Position numbers and translations under genes: made by a program. A stretch of 64,000 nucleotides of DNA from JAJDXW01 sp965223775 (GTDB lineage: Bacteria > Pseudomonadota > Gammaproteobacteria > HK1): contig OZ245021.1 in assembly GCA_965223775.1 (NCBI GenBank), positions 3,472,001-3,536,000 on the forward strand, read 5' to 3'. The notes under the pieces are model-generated. The model saw only the letters and a list, made by a program, of their open reading frames with translations. It did not search any database and was not told where the DNA came from. Within the stretch, counting starts at the first letter, position 1. Every line of letters starts with the position of its first letter. Shown here one piece after another: positions 1-8,426 of this stretch.

Positions 1-1597
1 CCGCCCGCGCGCGGAGCAGCCGTTCGCGGAGGTCGCCCCCGGCATCCACCGTGCCGCGCAGGCCGAGCTCGAAGACGTCACCGTCGAGCTCGACCGCCTC
101 CAGTACCTCGAGCAGCCTCGGCAGGGCATCGCCGCCCAGGGCCTCGTGGTCGATCCAGTCCCCGTTCACGTCGTCGGTCGAGTTTCCGGCGACCGCCGCT
201 TCCGCCGCCCAGTGCGGATCCGGCCCTTTGCCGGGATCCGGCTCGTGCTTGAGTCCGTAGAGGAGATTGTCGCGAACCGTCGCGTTGAACAGGAACGCCT
301 GCGGGCCGACGAAGGCGAGCCGGCGGCCGGTCACCCCCTCGTGCAACCGGTCCGAACGCTCGCCGCCGATGGTGAGCGCTCCCGAGGTGGGGTTCATCAG
401 CCGGACGAGCACCAGGGCGAACTCCTCGCGACCGCTGCCCGGGGGGCCGACCACCGCCACCGTCGTGTCGGCGGGCACGCGGAGCGACACGCCGTCGAGG
501 AAGCTGGTCCCGGTATCGTCCCGGAGGGCGAGCCCGGAGGCCGCGAGCTCGCCCCGCACCCGGGCGCCCGCGGGCGGGGACCCAAGCTGAAGCGTCTCGT
601 CGAGCATGCCCGGGGGGCTGAACTGGGTGACCACCTGCTCGTACTTGATCCGGGCGTCCTCGCGGCGCTGGTAGTAGTTGAGCAGCTCCTTCCAGGGTGC
701 GGCGAGATCCTTGTGGGCCGCGATCGCGGCCATCAGGGTCCCGATCTCGAGCCGGCCATCGATCACGAAGTAGCCGCCGATCGAATAGAAGCAGAACGGA
801 CCGAGATGGTTGATGGAGTTGTTCAGGAACTTGATGACGAACTTCCAGATGAAGATGCGCAGGCGCACCGTGTAGATCTCGCCGAGCGCGGCGGACATGG
901 CGGCGCGCTCGTAGGCGGAGGTGTCGTTGCCGCGGATCTCCTGGACCCCGGACACCGTCTCCCCAATGCGGTCGGACAGCCGGCGCACGAGCCGCACCCG
1001 CTCCTTGGCGAACGAGTTCACGCGGCGCTGGAGCTTCGGAACGACGTAGAACTGGAGCGGATAGAGAGCGACCGCGGCGGCGGCCATCACCCAGTTCTGC
1101 ACGAGCAGGAAGGCGAGGATGACGAGGAGGTAGCCCCCCTGGAAGACCGGGAGCTTGAACGCGTCGCCGATGAAACCGCCGAGCGGCTCCACCTCGGCGG
1201 TGATCATGGTGATGATCTCGCCATGGGAGAGCTTGCGGAAGTGCGGCAGGGGGAAGCGCAGGATCCGGCTGTAGAGGTCGTAGCGAAGGCGGCGGAGCAT
1301 GCGCTCGCCCGTACGCCCGGCGAGCACGTTGATCGCGTACTTGAAGCCCTGGTTGGCGACGACGAGGAGGAGGAATCCGACGCAGAGGGTGAACAGGAAC
1401 TCGAGCTGGGAGAGGGAGAAACCGAGCGCCACGACCGGGAAGTCCCCCGTGTCGCCCTGGATCACCCGGTTCACGATCTGCTTCGGGAGCTCGTAGAACG
1501 CGTACAGGAAGGGGAACGACGCGATCGCGAGCAAGGTCAGCACGACCTGCGCGCGAAGGGAGTGCCGGATGACGTAGCGGTAAATCGAATGTTCCAT
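1..1597 (-). CDS. ABC transporter permease/ATPase, 3' end outside window, degenerate Walker A
   Basis: The visible 532 residues begin with an exporter-type membrane domain (start MEHSIYRYVIRHSLRAQ, about six hydrophobic segments over residues 15-310) followed by an ATPase domain from about residue 355. The Walker A position reads GPPGSGRE at residues 384-391, so the invariant lysine is arginine (R390) and the following Ser/Thr is Glu. The Q-loop region reads FVGPQAFLFNATVRDNLLYG. The signature motif and Walker B lie beyond the window edge. The fold assignment is certain from the domain order. Whether this ATPase site works is doubtful, and a second ATPase domain or partner subunit may supply hydrolysis. 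Substrate unknown. The MBL-fold gene upstream is in the same orientation about 40 bases away and may be co-transcribed. Confidence 0.85.
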   Translation of the reverse strand, partial: MEHSIYRYVIRHSLRAQVVLTLLAIASFPFLYAFYELPKQIVNRVIQGDTGDFPVVALGFSLSQLEFLFTLCVGFLLLVVANQGFKYAINVLAGRTGERMLRRLRYDLYSRILRFPLPHFRKLSHGEIITMITAEVEPLGGFIGDAFKLPVFQGGYLLVILAFLLVQNWVMAAAAVALYPLQFYVVPKLQRRVNSFAKERVRLVRRLSDRIGETVSGVQEIRGNDTSAYERAAMSAALGEIYTVRLRIFIWKFVIKFLNNSINHLGPFCFYSIGGYFVIDGRLEIGTLMAAIAAHKDLAAPWKELLNYYQRREDARIKYEQVVTQFSPPGMLDETLQLGSPPAGARVRGELAASGLALRDDTGTSFLDGVSLRVPADTTVAVVGPPGSGREEFALVLVRLMNPTSGALTIGGERSDRLHEGVTGRRLAFVGPQAFLFNATVRDNLLYGLKHEPDPGKGPDPHWAAEAAVAGNSTDDVNGDWIDHEALGGDALPRLLEVLEAVELDGDVFELGLRGTVDAGGDLRERLLRARA

Positions 1598-1637
1598 CGA
1601 ACCGCCCTCGGTGCCTCGGAGCCGGACAGGCCCCGGT

Positions 1638-2456
1638 TCAGGGAGTCAGGACCATGCCCTCTCGGGCCACTACGGAGCCCGGAAGCATCCGGTCCGCGGC
1701 GGCGCCGATCCGGTCGAGCGCCTCGTCGTCGCGCTCCGGCGCATGGTGGAAGATCGCATAGGTCCCCACCCCCGCCGCGCGGCACAGCCGCGCCCCTTCC
1801 TCCCAGGTCGAATGGCCCCACCCCCGGTGGCGGGGGAGCTCTTCGTCGGTGAACATCGCATCGTAGATCATGACGTCCGCGCCTTCCACGAGGGCGAGGA
1901 TGTTCTCGTCCGGCGCTTCCGGATCATGCTCGGTATCGGTGACGTAGCAGATGCTGCGCCCGCCGTACTCCACCCGGTAGCCGGTCGCCCCGCCCGGATG
2001 GCGGAGCCGGGCGGTGCGGATCGAGACGCCGCACGGGGGCGCGATGTCGTCCCCGGCGGAGAAGTCCCGGAAGGAGACCTCGGCGGAGAAGATGTCGGGG
2101 GAGATGGGCAGGAGCGGCGAGCTCATGAGGCTTCGCACCGCCGATTCGGTCGTGCCGCTCCCCGGCGCCTGGTGTCCGGACCACACCCGAAAGGAGTTGC
2201 CGGACTCGTATGCGAAGGCGAAGAACGGGAGGCCGACCACGTGGTCGATGTGGCCGTGGGACAGGAAGAGGTCGAGGTTCCGGCAGCCCTCCCGGACCAG
2301 GGCGGTCCCGAGCGGGCGAAGACCCGTCCCCGCGTCGAATACCAGCACCGACTCGCCGCAGCGCACCTCGACGCACGACGTATTGCCGCCGTAGCGGGCG
2401 CAGCGGGGGTCCGAGACCGGAATGCTTCCCCGCACCCCCCAGAATCGGGCGTACAT
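1638..2456 (-). CDS. MBL-fold metallo-hydrolase (phosphodiesterase-like)
   Basis: A 272-residue metallo-beta-lactamase-fold hydrolase. It opens with RFWGVRGSIPVSDPR and GGNTSCVEV, then the metal-binding motif SHGHIDHV, a later metal ligand in YVTDTEH and a C-terminal histidine in GWGHSTWEEGA. This layout matches the cyclic-phosphate phosphodiesterase/RNase Z-like branch of the superfamily, which hydrolyses phosphodiesters or similar bonds with a two-zinc centre; the substrate is not predictable. ATG at 2456 gives the family-typical start (MYARFWGVRGS). An in-frame GTG at 2477 would add seven residues. No signal peptide is seen, so it should be cytoplasmic. It is divergent from the alanine racemase-like gene, sharing a short intergenic region with it. 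Confidence 0.8.
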   Translation of the reverse strand: MYARFWGVRGSIPVSDPRCARYGGNTSCVEVRCGESVLVFDAGTGLRPLGTALVREGCRNLDLFLSHGHIDHVVGLPFFAFAYESGNSFRVWSGHQAPGSGTTESAVRSLMSSPLLPISPDIFSAEVSFRDFSAGDDIAPPCGVSIRTARLRHPGGATGYRVEYGGRSICYVTDTEHDPEAPDENILALVEGADVMIYDAMFTDEELPRHRGWGHSTWEEGARLCRAAGVGTYAIFHHAPERDDEALDRIGAAADRMLPGSVVAREGMVLTP

Positions 2457-2635
2457 CTCGTGGCGCTCGGCTGTCACCGGCGAAGTATGCCGGAGCAGCC
2501 CCGGTTACAGAAGCGCCGGGGTCCCGGCGAGACGCCGAATCGGCGCCGAAGGGTGCGTGGCAGGGTGTATCCTCGTCCAAGTCGCCGGGACCGGACGGCG
2601 AGCCCCGGCGCTCGCTTCGCCGGAAGGGGGAGGAG

Positions 2636-3766
2636 TTGGAAGCCGTACGACCGAACCGGGCCGAATTCGACCTCGCGGCCCTTCGCCACAACGTGCGGGC
2701 GCTCCGCGCGATCGCGGGACCCGGGATCAAGATCATCGCCGCGCTCAAGGCGAACGCCTACGGGCACGGCGCGGCCGCCGTCGCACGGGCCCTCGCCGAC
2801 GACGGCGACACCTTCGCCCTCGCGACGGGGAGCTTCGAGGACGCGCGGGCCATCCGCGGTGCGGGCGTCGACCTGCCGATCATGATGTTCGGGGGCGCGC
2901 TTCCCGAGGCCGCCCCGCTCCTCCTCGAGCACGACCTGATGCCGACCGTCTACGACCGCGCCGGCGCCCGTGCGGTCTCGGGCGCAGCGGCCGCGGCCGG
3001 CCGGACCGCATCGATGTACGTCAAGGTGGATGCCGGCCTCGGTCGCCTCGGCGTGCCGCTTCCCGACGCCCTGGAATACATCCGCGAGCTGCAACGGCTC
3101 CCGAACGTTCGGGTGGAGGGCGTGTACACCCACCTCTCGTTCTACGACGAGGCGGAACGCGAGTGGGCGCGCGGGAGGATGCGCGCGTTCGACGGGTTCC
3201 TCCGGGATCTCGAAGCGGCCGGGATCGACGTGCCGGTGACCCAGGCCCTCGCGAGCTCGTGCATGGTCTCCGGGCTCACCAGCCTCGGCAACGCGGTCTG
3301 TCCGGGACACCTTCTCTACGGCGTGCCCTCCGTTTCTCCCTCGGTCGCGGACACCTCGGCCTTCCGCCCCGTGCTCCGGTCGATTCGGAGCCGTTTCATC
3401 CACGCCGGGCCCCCGAAGGCGGGGATGCGGGGCCTGCCGGAGCGCGAAACGCCGAGCCGGATCGGAGTGATCCCCCTCGGACTCGCGGACGGATACCGGC
3501 CGGCCGCCGCCGGCCGCACGGCGTGCGCCCTGGTGGACGGCGCGCGGGTTCCCATCCGGGGGGTATCGCTCGAGCACATCACCCTCGATCTCTCCGAGCG
3601 GCCCGCCGCCGGCGTCGGCGACGAGGTGGTCCTCCTCGGCGAGAGCGGCAGCGAGTCGATCACCCTCGCGGATCTCGCCGACTGGCAGGGCGCGCGCATG
3701 CACCAGGTCCTGATGGCGTTCGACCGGCGCCTCCCCGCCCGCTACGTGGACGGTGAAGCCCCCTGA
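2636..3766 (+). CDS. Divergent alanine racemase-like PLP enzyme
   Basis: A 376-residue fold-type III PLP protein. The start is a TTG preceded by a purine-rich AAGGGGGAGG tract. The PLP lysine is present in LKANAYGHG (about residue 40), as are the lysine and arginine of VKVDAGLGRLGV and the histidine of VYTH. Several residues conserved in alanine racemase are changed. The catalytic tyrosine of the GYADG motif is Leu (GLADGY). The arginine that holds the PLP ring nitrogen is Cys (NAVCPGHLLYG). The Met-Asp pair near the second active site is Leu-Glu (GVSLEHI), and the usual Asn of the ANSA motif is Ser. The family is clear; the reaction may not be alanine racemisation. A racemase for another amino acid or a non-racemase role is possible. 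Confidence 0.8.
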   Translation: MEAVRPNRAEFDLAALRHNVRALRAIAGPGIKIIAALKANAYGHGAAAVARALADDGDTFALATGSFEDARAIRGAGVDLPIMMFGGALPEAAPLLLEHDLMPTVYDRAGARAVSGAAAAAGRTASMYVKVDAGLGRLGVPLPDALEYIRELQRLPNVRVEGVYTHLSFYDEAEREWARGRMRAFDGFLRDLEAAGIDVPVTQALASSCMVSGLTSLGNAVCPGHLLYGVPSVSPSVADTSAFRPVLRSIRSRFIHAGPPKAGMRGLPERETPSRIGVIPLGLADGYRPAAAGRTACALVDGARVPIRGVSLEHITLDLSERPAAGVGDEVVLLGESGSESITLADLADWQGARMHQVLMAFDRRLPARYVDGEAP

Positions 3767-3843
3767 TGGCCGGCGCCGGAGCGTGCGGGCAAGCATTCGC
3801 CGCGCCGCCATGAACCGGACGCGCGGCGGGAGGGAAGTGGCCA

Positions 3844-4808
3844 TTGACCGCGAGAGCCCTTCCAGGGTCGGAAGCGACGGCTGACCGCCCCGGGTCCTCC
3901 GCCTGTCACCACTGTGGCGCCCCCCTCGGCCGGCGGCCACTGGCGGTCACGGCCGCGGGGCGGGAGGTGCGGGTCTGCGGCGACGCCTGCCGCACCGCGG
4001 TCGAGGCCATCGCCGGCGCCGGCCCCTCGACGCCTGGTACGGGCTTCGCGCCCACGCCGAAGCCGAGGGCGCGATCACCGCCGATCCTCGCTTTCGAGCC
4101 GAGATCGACGGCGTCCGCTACGCCGTCGGCAGCCCGGATTTCGTCGCCCGCGCCTGCATACTGCCGAACGGTGCACTGACGGGCAGCGCCGCCGAGAACG
4201 AAGACGGCACCTCGGTCTTTCTCGCCCGCGAGGGGGACCTCCTCGCGCGCTTCACCCTCGCCGACAGCCTCCGCGCGGATGCAGGGAAGCTGATCGAAGG
4301 GCTCCGTGCGCGCGGCATCGAGACCACCCTCGCGTCCGGCGATTCCGCCGGCGCGGTCGAGCGCGCGGCCGATGGGCTCGGGGTCGCCCATCGCCTCGCC
4401 CGGCTCTCGCCGCAGGACAAGCTCGACGAGGCGGCCCGGCTCGCCGCGCGCGGAGAGCGGGTGCTGATGCTCGGCGACGGGGTCAACGACACCCCCGCCC
4501 TCGCGGGCGCCCACGTCTCGGTGGCGATGGGGCGCGGGGCGGCGGCCGCCGCGAGCCGCGCCGACGCGGTGCTCATCGGCGACGATCCACGCGAACTGCT
4601 CGCGGGGATCGACATCGCCCGCCGCGCACGGCGCATCGTGAAGCAGAACCTTGCCTGGGCCGTCGGCTACAACCTCGTCGCGCTGCCGCTCGCCGCCGCC
4701 GGCGCGGTGCCACCCTGGGCCGCCGCGATCGGCATGTCCCTCAGCTCCCTCGCGGTGGCCGGCAACGCGCTTCGCCTCGGCCGCACACCGGGCGCCGCCG
4801 GAAGCTGA
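3844..4808 (+). pseudogene. ccoI: Remnant of cbb3-oxidase copper P-type ATPase (ccoI/fixI), centre deleted
   Basis: The first part (TTG at 3844) encodes the N-terminal cysteine region typical of CcoI: ACHHCGAPLGRR, then VCGDACRTAVEAIAGAG. Near 4018 the reading frame shifts by one base and continues with LDAWYGLRAHAEA, a short piece of the nucleotide-binding domain (FRAEIDGVRYAVGSPDF), the P-domain motif GDGVNDTPALA and the last membrane segments to the stop at 4808. The heavy-metal-binding domain, most membrane helices, the CPC-type copper site and the DKTGT phosphorylation site are missing, a loss of several hundred residues. Intact CcoI pumps copper for cbb3 oxidase assembly; this copy cannot. 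It directly precedes ccoS, the normal gene order. Confidence 0.8.
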
Positions 4809-4813
4809 TCGCG

Positions 4814-4975
4814 ATGGACATCCTCCCGCTGCTCATCGCGATCTCGATCGTCGTCGCCATCGCGGTCGCCGGGATCTTCGTGTGGGCGGTCCGTTCGGGT
4901 CAGTTCGACGACCTCGACACCCCCGCGGTGCGGATCCTCACCGACGACGACGAGCCGCCCTCCCCCCGGGACTGA
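4814..4975 (+). CDS. ccoS: cbb3-type cytochrome oxidase assembly protein CcoS
   Basis: A 53-residue single-span membrane protein. It has a hydrophobic segment at residues 3-24 followed by the family hallmark WAVRSGQFDDLDTPAVRIL and an acidic tail. CcoS is required for insertion of heme and copper into cbb3 oxidase. The ATG at 4814 lies five bases after the stop of the ccoI remnant, the usual ccoIS arrangement. It reads intact, but with ccoI broken and ccoH on the opposite strand, its function here is uncertain. Assignment rests on the short signature and context. Confidence 0.82.
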   Translation: MDILPLLIAISIVVAIAVAGIFVWAVRSGQFDDLDTPAVRILTDDDEPPSPRD

Positions 4976-5069
4976 ACCCATACGACCCGACGGCGTCAGG
5001 CCACGAGCCTCCTTCTCCGAAGTCCTTCAGTGGGGAGGGCGATACGAGCGGGGTCGCAGGGCCGCGGGG

Positions 5070-5627
5070 CTACGAGCGGGGCCGCGGGAGGGCGCTGCGA
5101 GCGGGCCGCGGAGCCGGGGCACGGAGCACGAGCTCGCCCGTGGCGGCGGGCATCCACACCGGTGCGGTGAGGCGCCAGCGTTCGCCGCCGAGCTCCACGT
5201 ACCACTTGCCGGGCGGGAGCGCCGGCAGAACGCCTCGCCAGACCCCACCGGCGCCTCGGAGCATGCGGATCCGGACATCGGCCCCGGCGCGCGCGGCGCG
5301 GTCGAAGCGGAGGATCAGCCGCTCATCGTCCGGGGACGCGACCGCACCGGTGAGGCGGGCCTCGACGACCCCCGGCGCGGGGAACGCGAGGGTGGCCTCG
5401 AGCCCGAGGCGGGTGGCTTCCGCGGAGCGGGCGAGCGAACGGTTGATCTGCATGCCGCGCTTGTAATAGTCGTCGGCGACAAGGCCGTCCCAGGTCGCGC
5501 TGGCGAGCACCAGCATGACCGCTCCGGCGATCACCGCGGTCGCGGGGATCGCAAGGACCAACCACACCAGCGGCTCGCGGTGCCAGGGCCGGGGACGGGG
5601 ACGGGGACGGGACTGTTCCTTCTTCAC
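5070..5627 (-). CDS. ccoH: FixH/CcoH family protein (cbb3 oxidase assembly)
   Basis: About 185 residues. A basic, arginine/proline-rich N-terminus is followed by one membrane segment (PLVWLVLAIPATAVIAGAVM) and the FixH signature DGLVADDYYKRGMQINRS. A periplasmic beta domain follows, containing PPGKWYVELGGERWRLTAPV. FixH/CcoH stabilises cbb3 oxidase assembly intermediates. The start is taken as GTG 5627 (VKKEQ...); the frame stays open further upstream, but those residues look non-coding. Normally ccoGHIS are co-directional. Here the gene faces ccoI-ccoS tail to tail, implying inversion or piecemeal rearrangement. Confidence 0.75.
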   Translation of the reverse strand: MKKEQSRPRPRPRPWHREPLVWLVLAIPATAVIAGAVMLVLASATWDGLVADDYYKRGMQINRSLARSAEATRLGLEATLAFPAPGVVEARLTGAVASPDDERLILRFDRAARAGADVRIRMLRGAGGVWRGVLPALPPGKWYVELGGERWRLTAPVWMPAATGELVLRAPAPRPARSALPRPRS

Positions 5628-5688
5628 CCCGGATGTCCGGCGACGGGTACCTGGAGGCGGCCTGCCAGGAGCCAATGCAAGGGGAAGG

Positions 5689-5864
5689 CTATTCTGAAGG
5701 CCGGTACACGAGAGCCAGTTGGCCATTCATCGTTTGCGATGCCGACAGCGTCTCGTGAATCCGCCGGGCTTGACCCTCGAAATCGGGATCGTAGGTGCAA
5801 AGGACGATACCCGTGTGGACCGCTCCTGCTGCATGGAGTCGACGAAAATGCCTGCGATTAACCG
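5689..5864 (-). pseudogene. C-terminal fragment of a DUF5615/PIN-like protein
   Basis: The reverse strand reads VNRRHFRRLHAAGAVHTGIV, then TYDPDFEGQARRIHETLSA and the end LALVYRPSE. This is the C-terminal half of the PIN-like DUF5615 family, often found as a toxin-like partner of a small DNA-binding protein. The N-terminal half with the first acidic residues is gone. The upstream coding frame runs directly into the miniature repeat at 5861-5986, so the repeat or a later rearrangement removed it. Confidence 0.6.
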
Positions 5865-5986
5865 CAATATCTCGCCGATTTTCGTCGCGAGGGCGCCGCG
5901 AAGCTGCGAAGCACAATGCCGTGGTAGCGGGCCGCACGGACTGAGAGAGCGCTTACGCGCTGGCGAAGGCGTAGTCGACACTGGAC
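5861..5986 (-). repeat. MITE-like repeat, partial copy (right half)
   Basis: This segment matches, as reverse complement, the right half of the full repeat at 19173-19416. Shared blocks include CGTCGCGAGGGCG, GCGAAGCTGCGAAGCA, AATGCCGTGGT and GCGCTGGCGAAGGCGTAG. The outer tip is eroded (CCGCAATATCTC in place of GCCCGCAAATCTC) and the CTAG is lost. It sits exactly between two truncated genes. Confidence 0.75.
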
Positions 5987-5989
5987 CGC

Positions 5990-6207
5990 GATGCGAAGCG
6001 CGCTCGCCTCGGTCAGGCGAACCGCCTCGCCCGCACCCACCTGCCAGCCGGTCCGGGGGTGCCGAAGTAGCCGGCGACGGCCGGGATCAGGGCAAAGACG
6101 ACGGTATGCGCGCCGAACGACTGCGCCACGCCGTAGCGATTCTCGCGGATCGCGCCCCACTCGGCCTTCGGGCGGTAGAGCAACCCGTATACGTGGCGAA
6201 GCGACAT
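5990..6207 (-). pseudogene. Yip1-family membrane protein remnant
   Basis: ATG at 6207 opens MSLRHVYGLLYRPKAEWGAI, followed by SFGAHTVVFALIPAVAGYFG, the N-terminus of a bacterial Yip1-domain protein. Around 6050 the frame changes and continues in another reverse frame as TGWQVGAGEAVRLTEASALR, then stops being recognisable where the miniature repeat begins. Yip1 proteins are about 200 residues with five membrane spans; only about 70 residues survive here. Frameshifted and truncated. Confidence 0.6.
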
Positions 6208-6604
6208 GCCAACCGTCTCCACGGCGCGGGCCGGTCCAGGTTCCGGCACGTGGAGAGAGTACCAATCGCAAGCCTTCGTCGCCATTGACGGAGATCGACA
6301 ATCGGCGCCGGGCGCCGCCGAATCGGGTCGGCGGCCGCGGAATTCGACGCATCCTCGACCGCCCGGGGGGCGAAGGCCCCCGTCGATCGAAGGCGCCGCA
6401 CGGTTCGCGGGGCCTGGACCTCCGCCGGCAGTGGGCGGGCCGGAGCCGCAGGCGCAGCGGGGACGAGAACGAAGCCGCGATCGGCGGCGCAATGCAGGTG
6501 GACGCGGCGCCGTCGGCCGGCACAATACAATGGCCGCCCAAACCAACCGCGGACGCCGGCCGGCGGGTCGCCCGCCGTCCGGCAATCGCCACCGGAGCAC
6601 CCGA
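6208..6604. other. Intergenic region, no gene seen
   Basis: GC-rich sequence between the Yip1 remnant and the first hyuB. No protein motif in any frame was convincing. It must carry the promoter of hyuB, but no clear sigma-70 boxes stand out. Confidence 0.4.
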
Positions 6605-8269
6605 GTGAACGCGACCCCGAACCAACCCGACCCAATCACCGTATCCGTGGTTCAGCACCGGCTCGTCGGCATCGTGGACGAGATGGGAGAGGCGATGCTC
6701 CGCACCTCGTTCTCCCAGATCCTGAACTCGAGCCGCGACTTCTCGACCGCGATCACCGATGCGAAGGGCGAGCTGGTGGCCCAGGCGGAGTACATCCCGG
6801 TCCACGTCGGGGCGATGCCCTCCTCCACCCTCGCAACCCTCGACGCATTCGGAGACGACATCCATCCGGGCGACGTCTTCCTGCTGAACGACCCATATCA
6901 CGGGGGGAGCCATCTGCCGGACCTTACCGCCTGCCTGCCGGTCTTCGCGGGCGACCGGCTCCTGTTCTGGACCCTCAACCGCGCGCACCACTCCGACATC
7001 GGGGGCGCGACCTACGGCGCCTACAACGCGTCGGCGACCGAGATCTGGCAGGAGGGGCTGCGGGTTCCGCCGCTTCGGCTGTACGACCGGGGCGAGCTGC
7101 GCGAGGACGTCATGCGGCTCCTCAAGGTCAACGTCCGGCATCCGCGCGACTTCCTGGGCGATCTCTCGGCCCAGATCGGTTCGGTGCGCCTCGGGGAACG
7201 CCGCCTCCTCGAGTTCGTCGAGGAGCTCGGGGCGGACACGATCGCCGCCGCCGCGGACCGCATCCTGGACGCGGCCGAGGCCCAGACCCGGACGATCATC
7301 GCCGGCTGGAAGGACGGCGCCTACGCGGGCGAGGCCCTCCTCGACGACGACGGGCGGGGCAATCTCGACATCGCCATCCGCGCCGAGGTGACCGTCGCCG
7401 GCAGCAGCCTCAAGGTCGATCTCTCGAAGTCCGCTCCCCAGGTGCGGAGCTTCCTCAACTCCTCCTGGGCCAACACCCGCTCCGCGGTCGCCATGGCCCT
7501 TTCCTATCTCCTGGACCCCGAGGTCGCCAAGAACGACGGCACCATGCGACCGGTCGAGATCGTGGCGAAGCGCGGCACCATCGTCTGGTCGGACGACTGG
7601 GCCCCCGTCACCATGTCGACCTCCCACTGCGGCCAGGAGATCATCGAGGCGGTCGTCACCGCCCTCTCCGCCGCGTGTCCGGCGCAGACCATGGCCGCCT
7701 GGGGCAAGCGGCTGCGGATCGCCCTCAAGGGCCGGGACCCGCGCACCGGACGGGACTTCATCTGGCACATGTTCCATGCGCGGCCGGGAGCGGGGGCGTC
7801 CTCCGGCGGCGACGGCTGGCACAACTCGGGCGAATGGCACTCGGCGGGCGGCCTCAAGTTCGGATCCGTCGAGGTGGCCGAGGTGCGCTTCCCGTTCTTC
7901 TTCCGCCGGCACGAGTTCCGTCCCGACTCGGGGGGCGACGGCCTCCACGTGGGCGGAGCCGGGGGCGAGCTCGAGCTGGTGGTGGAGACCGGGGAGCCCT
8001 GCGTCGCCAACACCGCCGGGGACGGCGCGCGCCACGGGCCGGTGGGAATGATGGGCGGCGAGCCGGGGCTCCCCCACCGCTACCTCATGCGGGCGCCCGG
8101 CCGGCGGCCGGTGGTCCTCGACACCAAGCACGAGGGCATCCCCGTCCCGCCCGGAACGGTGTTCGAGATCCACGCGGCGGGGGGCGGCGGATGGGGAGAC
8201 CCCGCCGAGCGCGCGGACGAGGCGCGCCGCCGCGACCGCCGCGACGGCTTCGTCACCGGGCGGTCGTGA
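6605..8269 (+). CDS. hyuB: Hydantoinase B/oxoprolinase family protein (system 1)
   Basis: A 554-residue B subunit. GTG 6605 is chosen because the family-typical opening PITVSVVQHRLVGIVDEMGE follows within about ten residues. Landmarks are RTSFSQILNSSRDFSTAI, LVAQAEYIPVHVGAMP, GDVFLLNDPYHGGSHLPD, HHSDIGG, and near the C-terminus PGTVFEIHAAGGGGWGDP. HyuB pairs with HyuA to open hydantoins, 5-oxoproline or related cyclic amides with ATP. Its partner HyuA is encoded 1 kb downstream, separated by an SDR scrap and an FKBP gene, an unusual interruption. The stop overlaps the ATG of the SDR remnant. Confidence 0.92.
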   Translation: MNATPNQPDPITVSVVQHRLVGIVDEMGEAMLRTSFSQILNSSRDFSTAITDAKGELVAQAEYIPVHVGAMPSSTLATLDAFGDDIHPGDVFLLNDPYHGGSHLPDLTACLPVFAGDRLLFWTLNRAHHSDIGGATYGAYNASATEIWQEGLRVPPLRLYDRGELREDVMRLLKVNVRHPRDFLGDLSAQIGSVRLGERRLLEFVEELGADTIAAAADRILDAAEAQTRTIIAGWKDGAYAGEALLDDDGRGNLDIAIRAEVTVAGSSLKVDLSKSAPQVRSFLNSSWANTRSAVAMALSYLLDPEVAKNDGTMRPVEIVAKRGTIVWSDDWAPVTMSTSHCGQEIIEAVVTALSAACPAQTMAAWGKRLRIALKGRDPRTGRDFIWHMFHARPGAGASSGGDGWHNSGEWHSAGGLKFGSVEVAEVRFPFFFRRHEFRPDSGGDGLHVGGAGGELELVVETGEPCVANTAGDGARHGPVGMMGGEPGLPHRYLMRAPGRRPVVLDTKHEGIPVPPGTVFEIHAAGGGGWGDPAERADEARRRDRRDGFVTGRS

Positions 8270-8340
8270 TGGCCGGGATCGAGGCACGGCGCCTCGACTT
8301 CACCGGGCGCACGGTGCTCGTCACCCGCGCCCTCGGCGGG
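8269..8340 (+). pseudogene. Possible N-terminal scrap of a short-chain dehydrogenase
   Basis: ATG 8269 overlaps the hyuB stop and gives MAGIEARRLDFTGRTVLVT, which looks like the start of an SDR up to the beginning of the TGxxxGxG loop. After this the frame (RALGGRSLDHGAP...) is unrelated and runs to a stop at 8430. Only about 20 residues support the call. If right, an SDR gene was once translationally coupled to hyuB. Confidence 0.35.
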
Positions 8341-8426
8341 CGGAGCCTCGACCATGGCGCGCCGGTGACCGTCCCGACGGTTGCCCATCCCGGTCGCGAC
8401 CGCATCCGTCAACCGGAGGAATCGCA

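Noticed and set aside
146..1852. Long plus-strand open frame over the ABC transporter
   Set aside because: It is the antisense shadow of the GC-rich ABC transporter gene; composition is Arg/Gly/Glu/His-rich with no domain, while the minus strand has clear transporter motifs.
5858..8287. Very long minus-strand open frame over hyuB
   Set aside because: It is antisense to the well-supported hyuB. Only its last few dozen codons (Yip1 remnant) have protein character.
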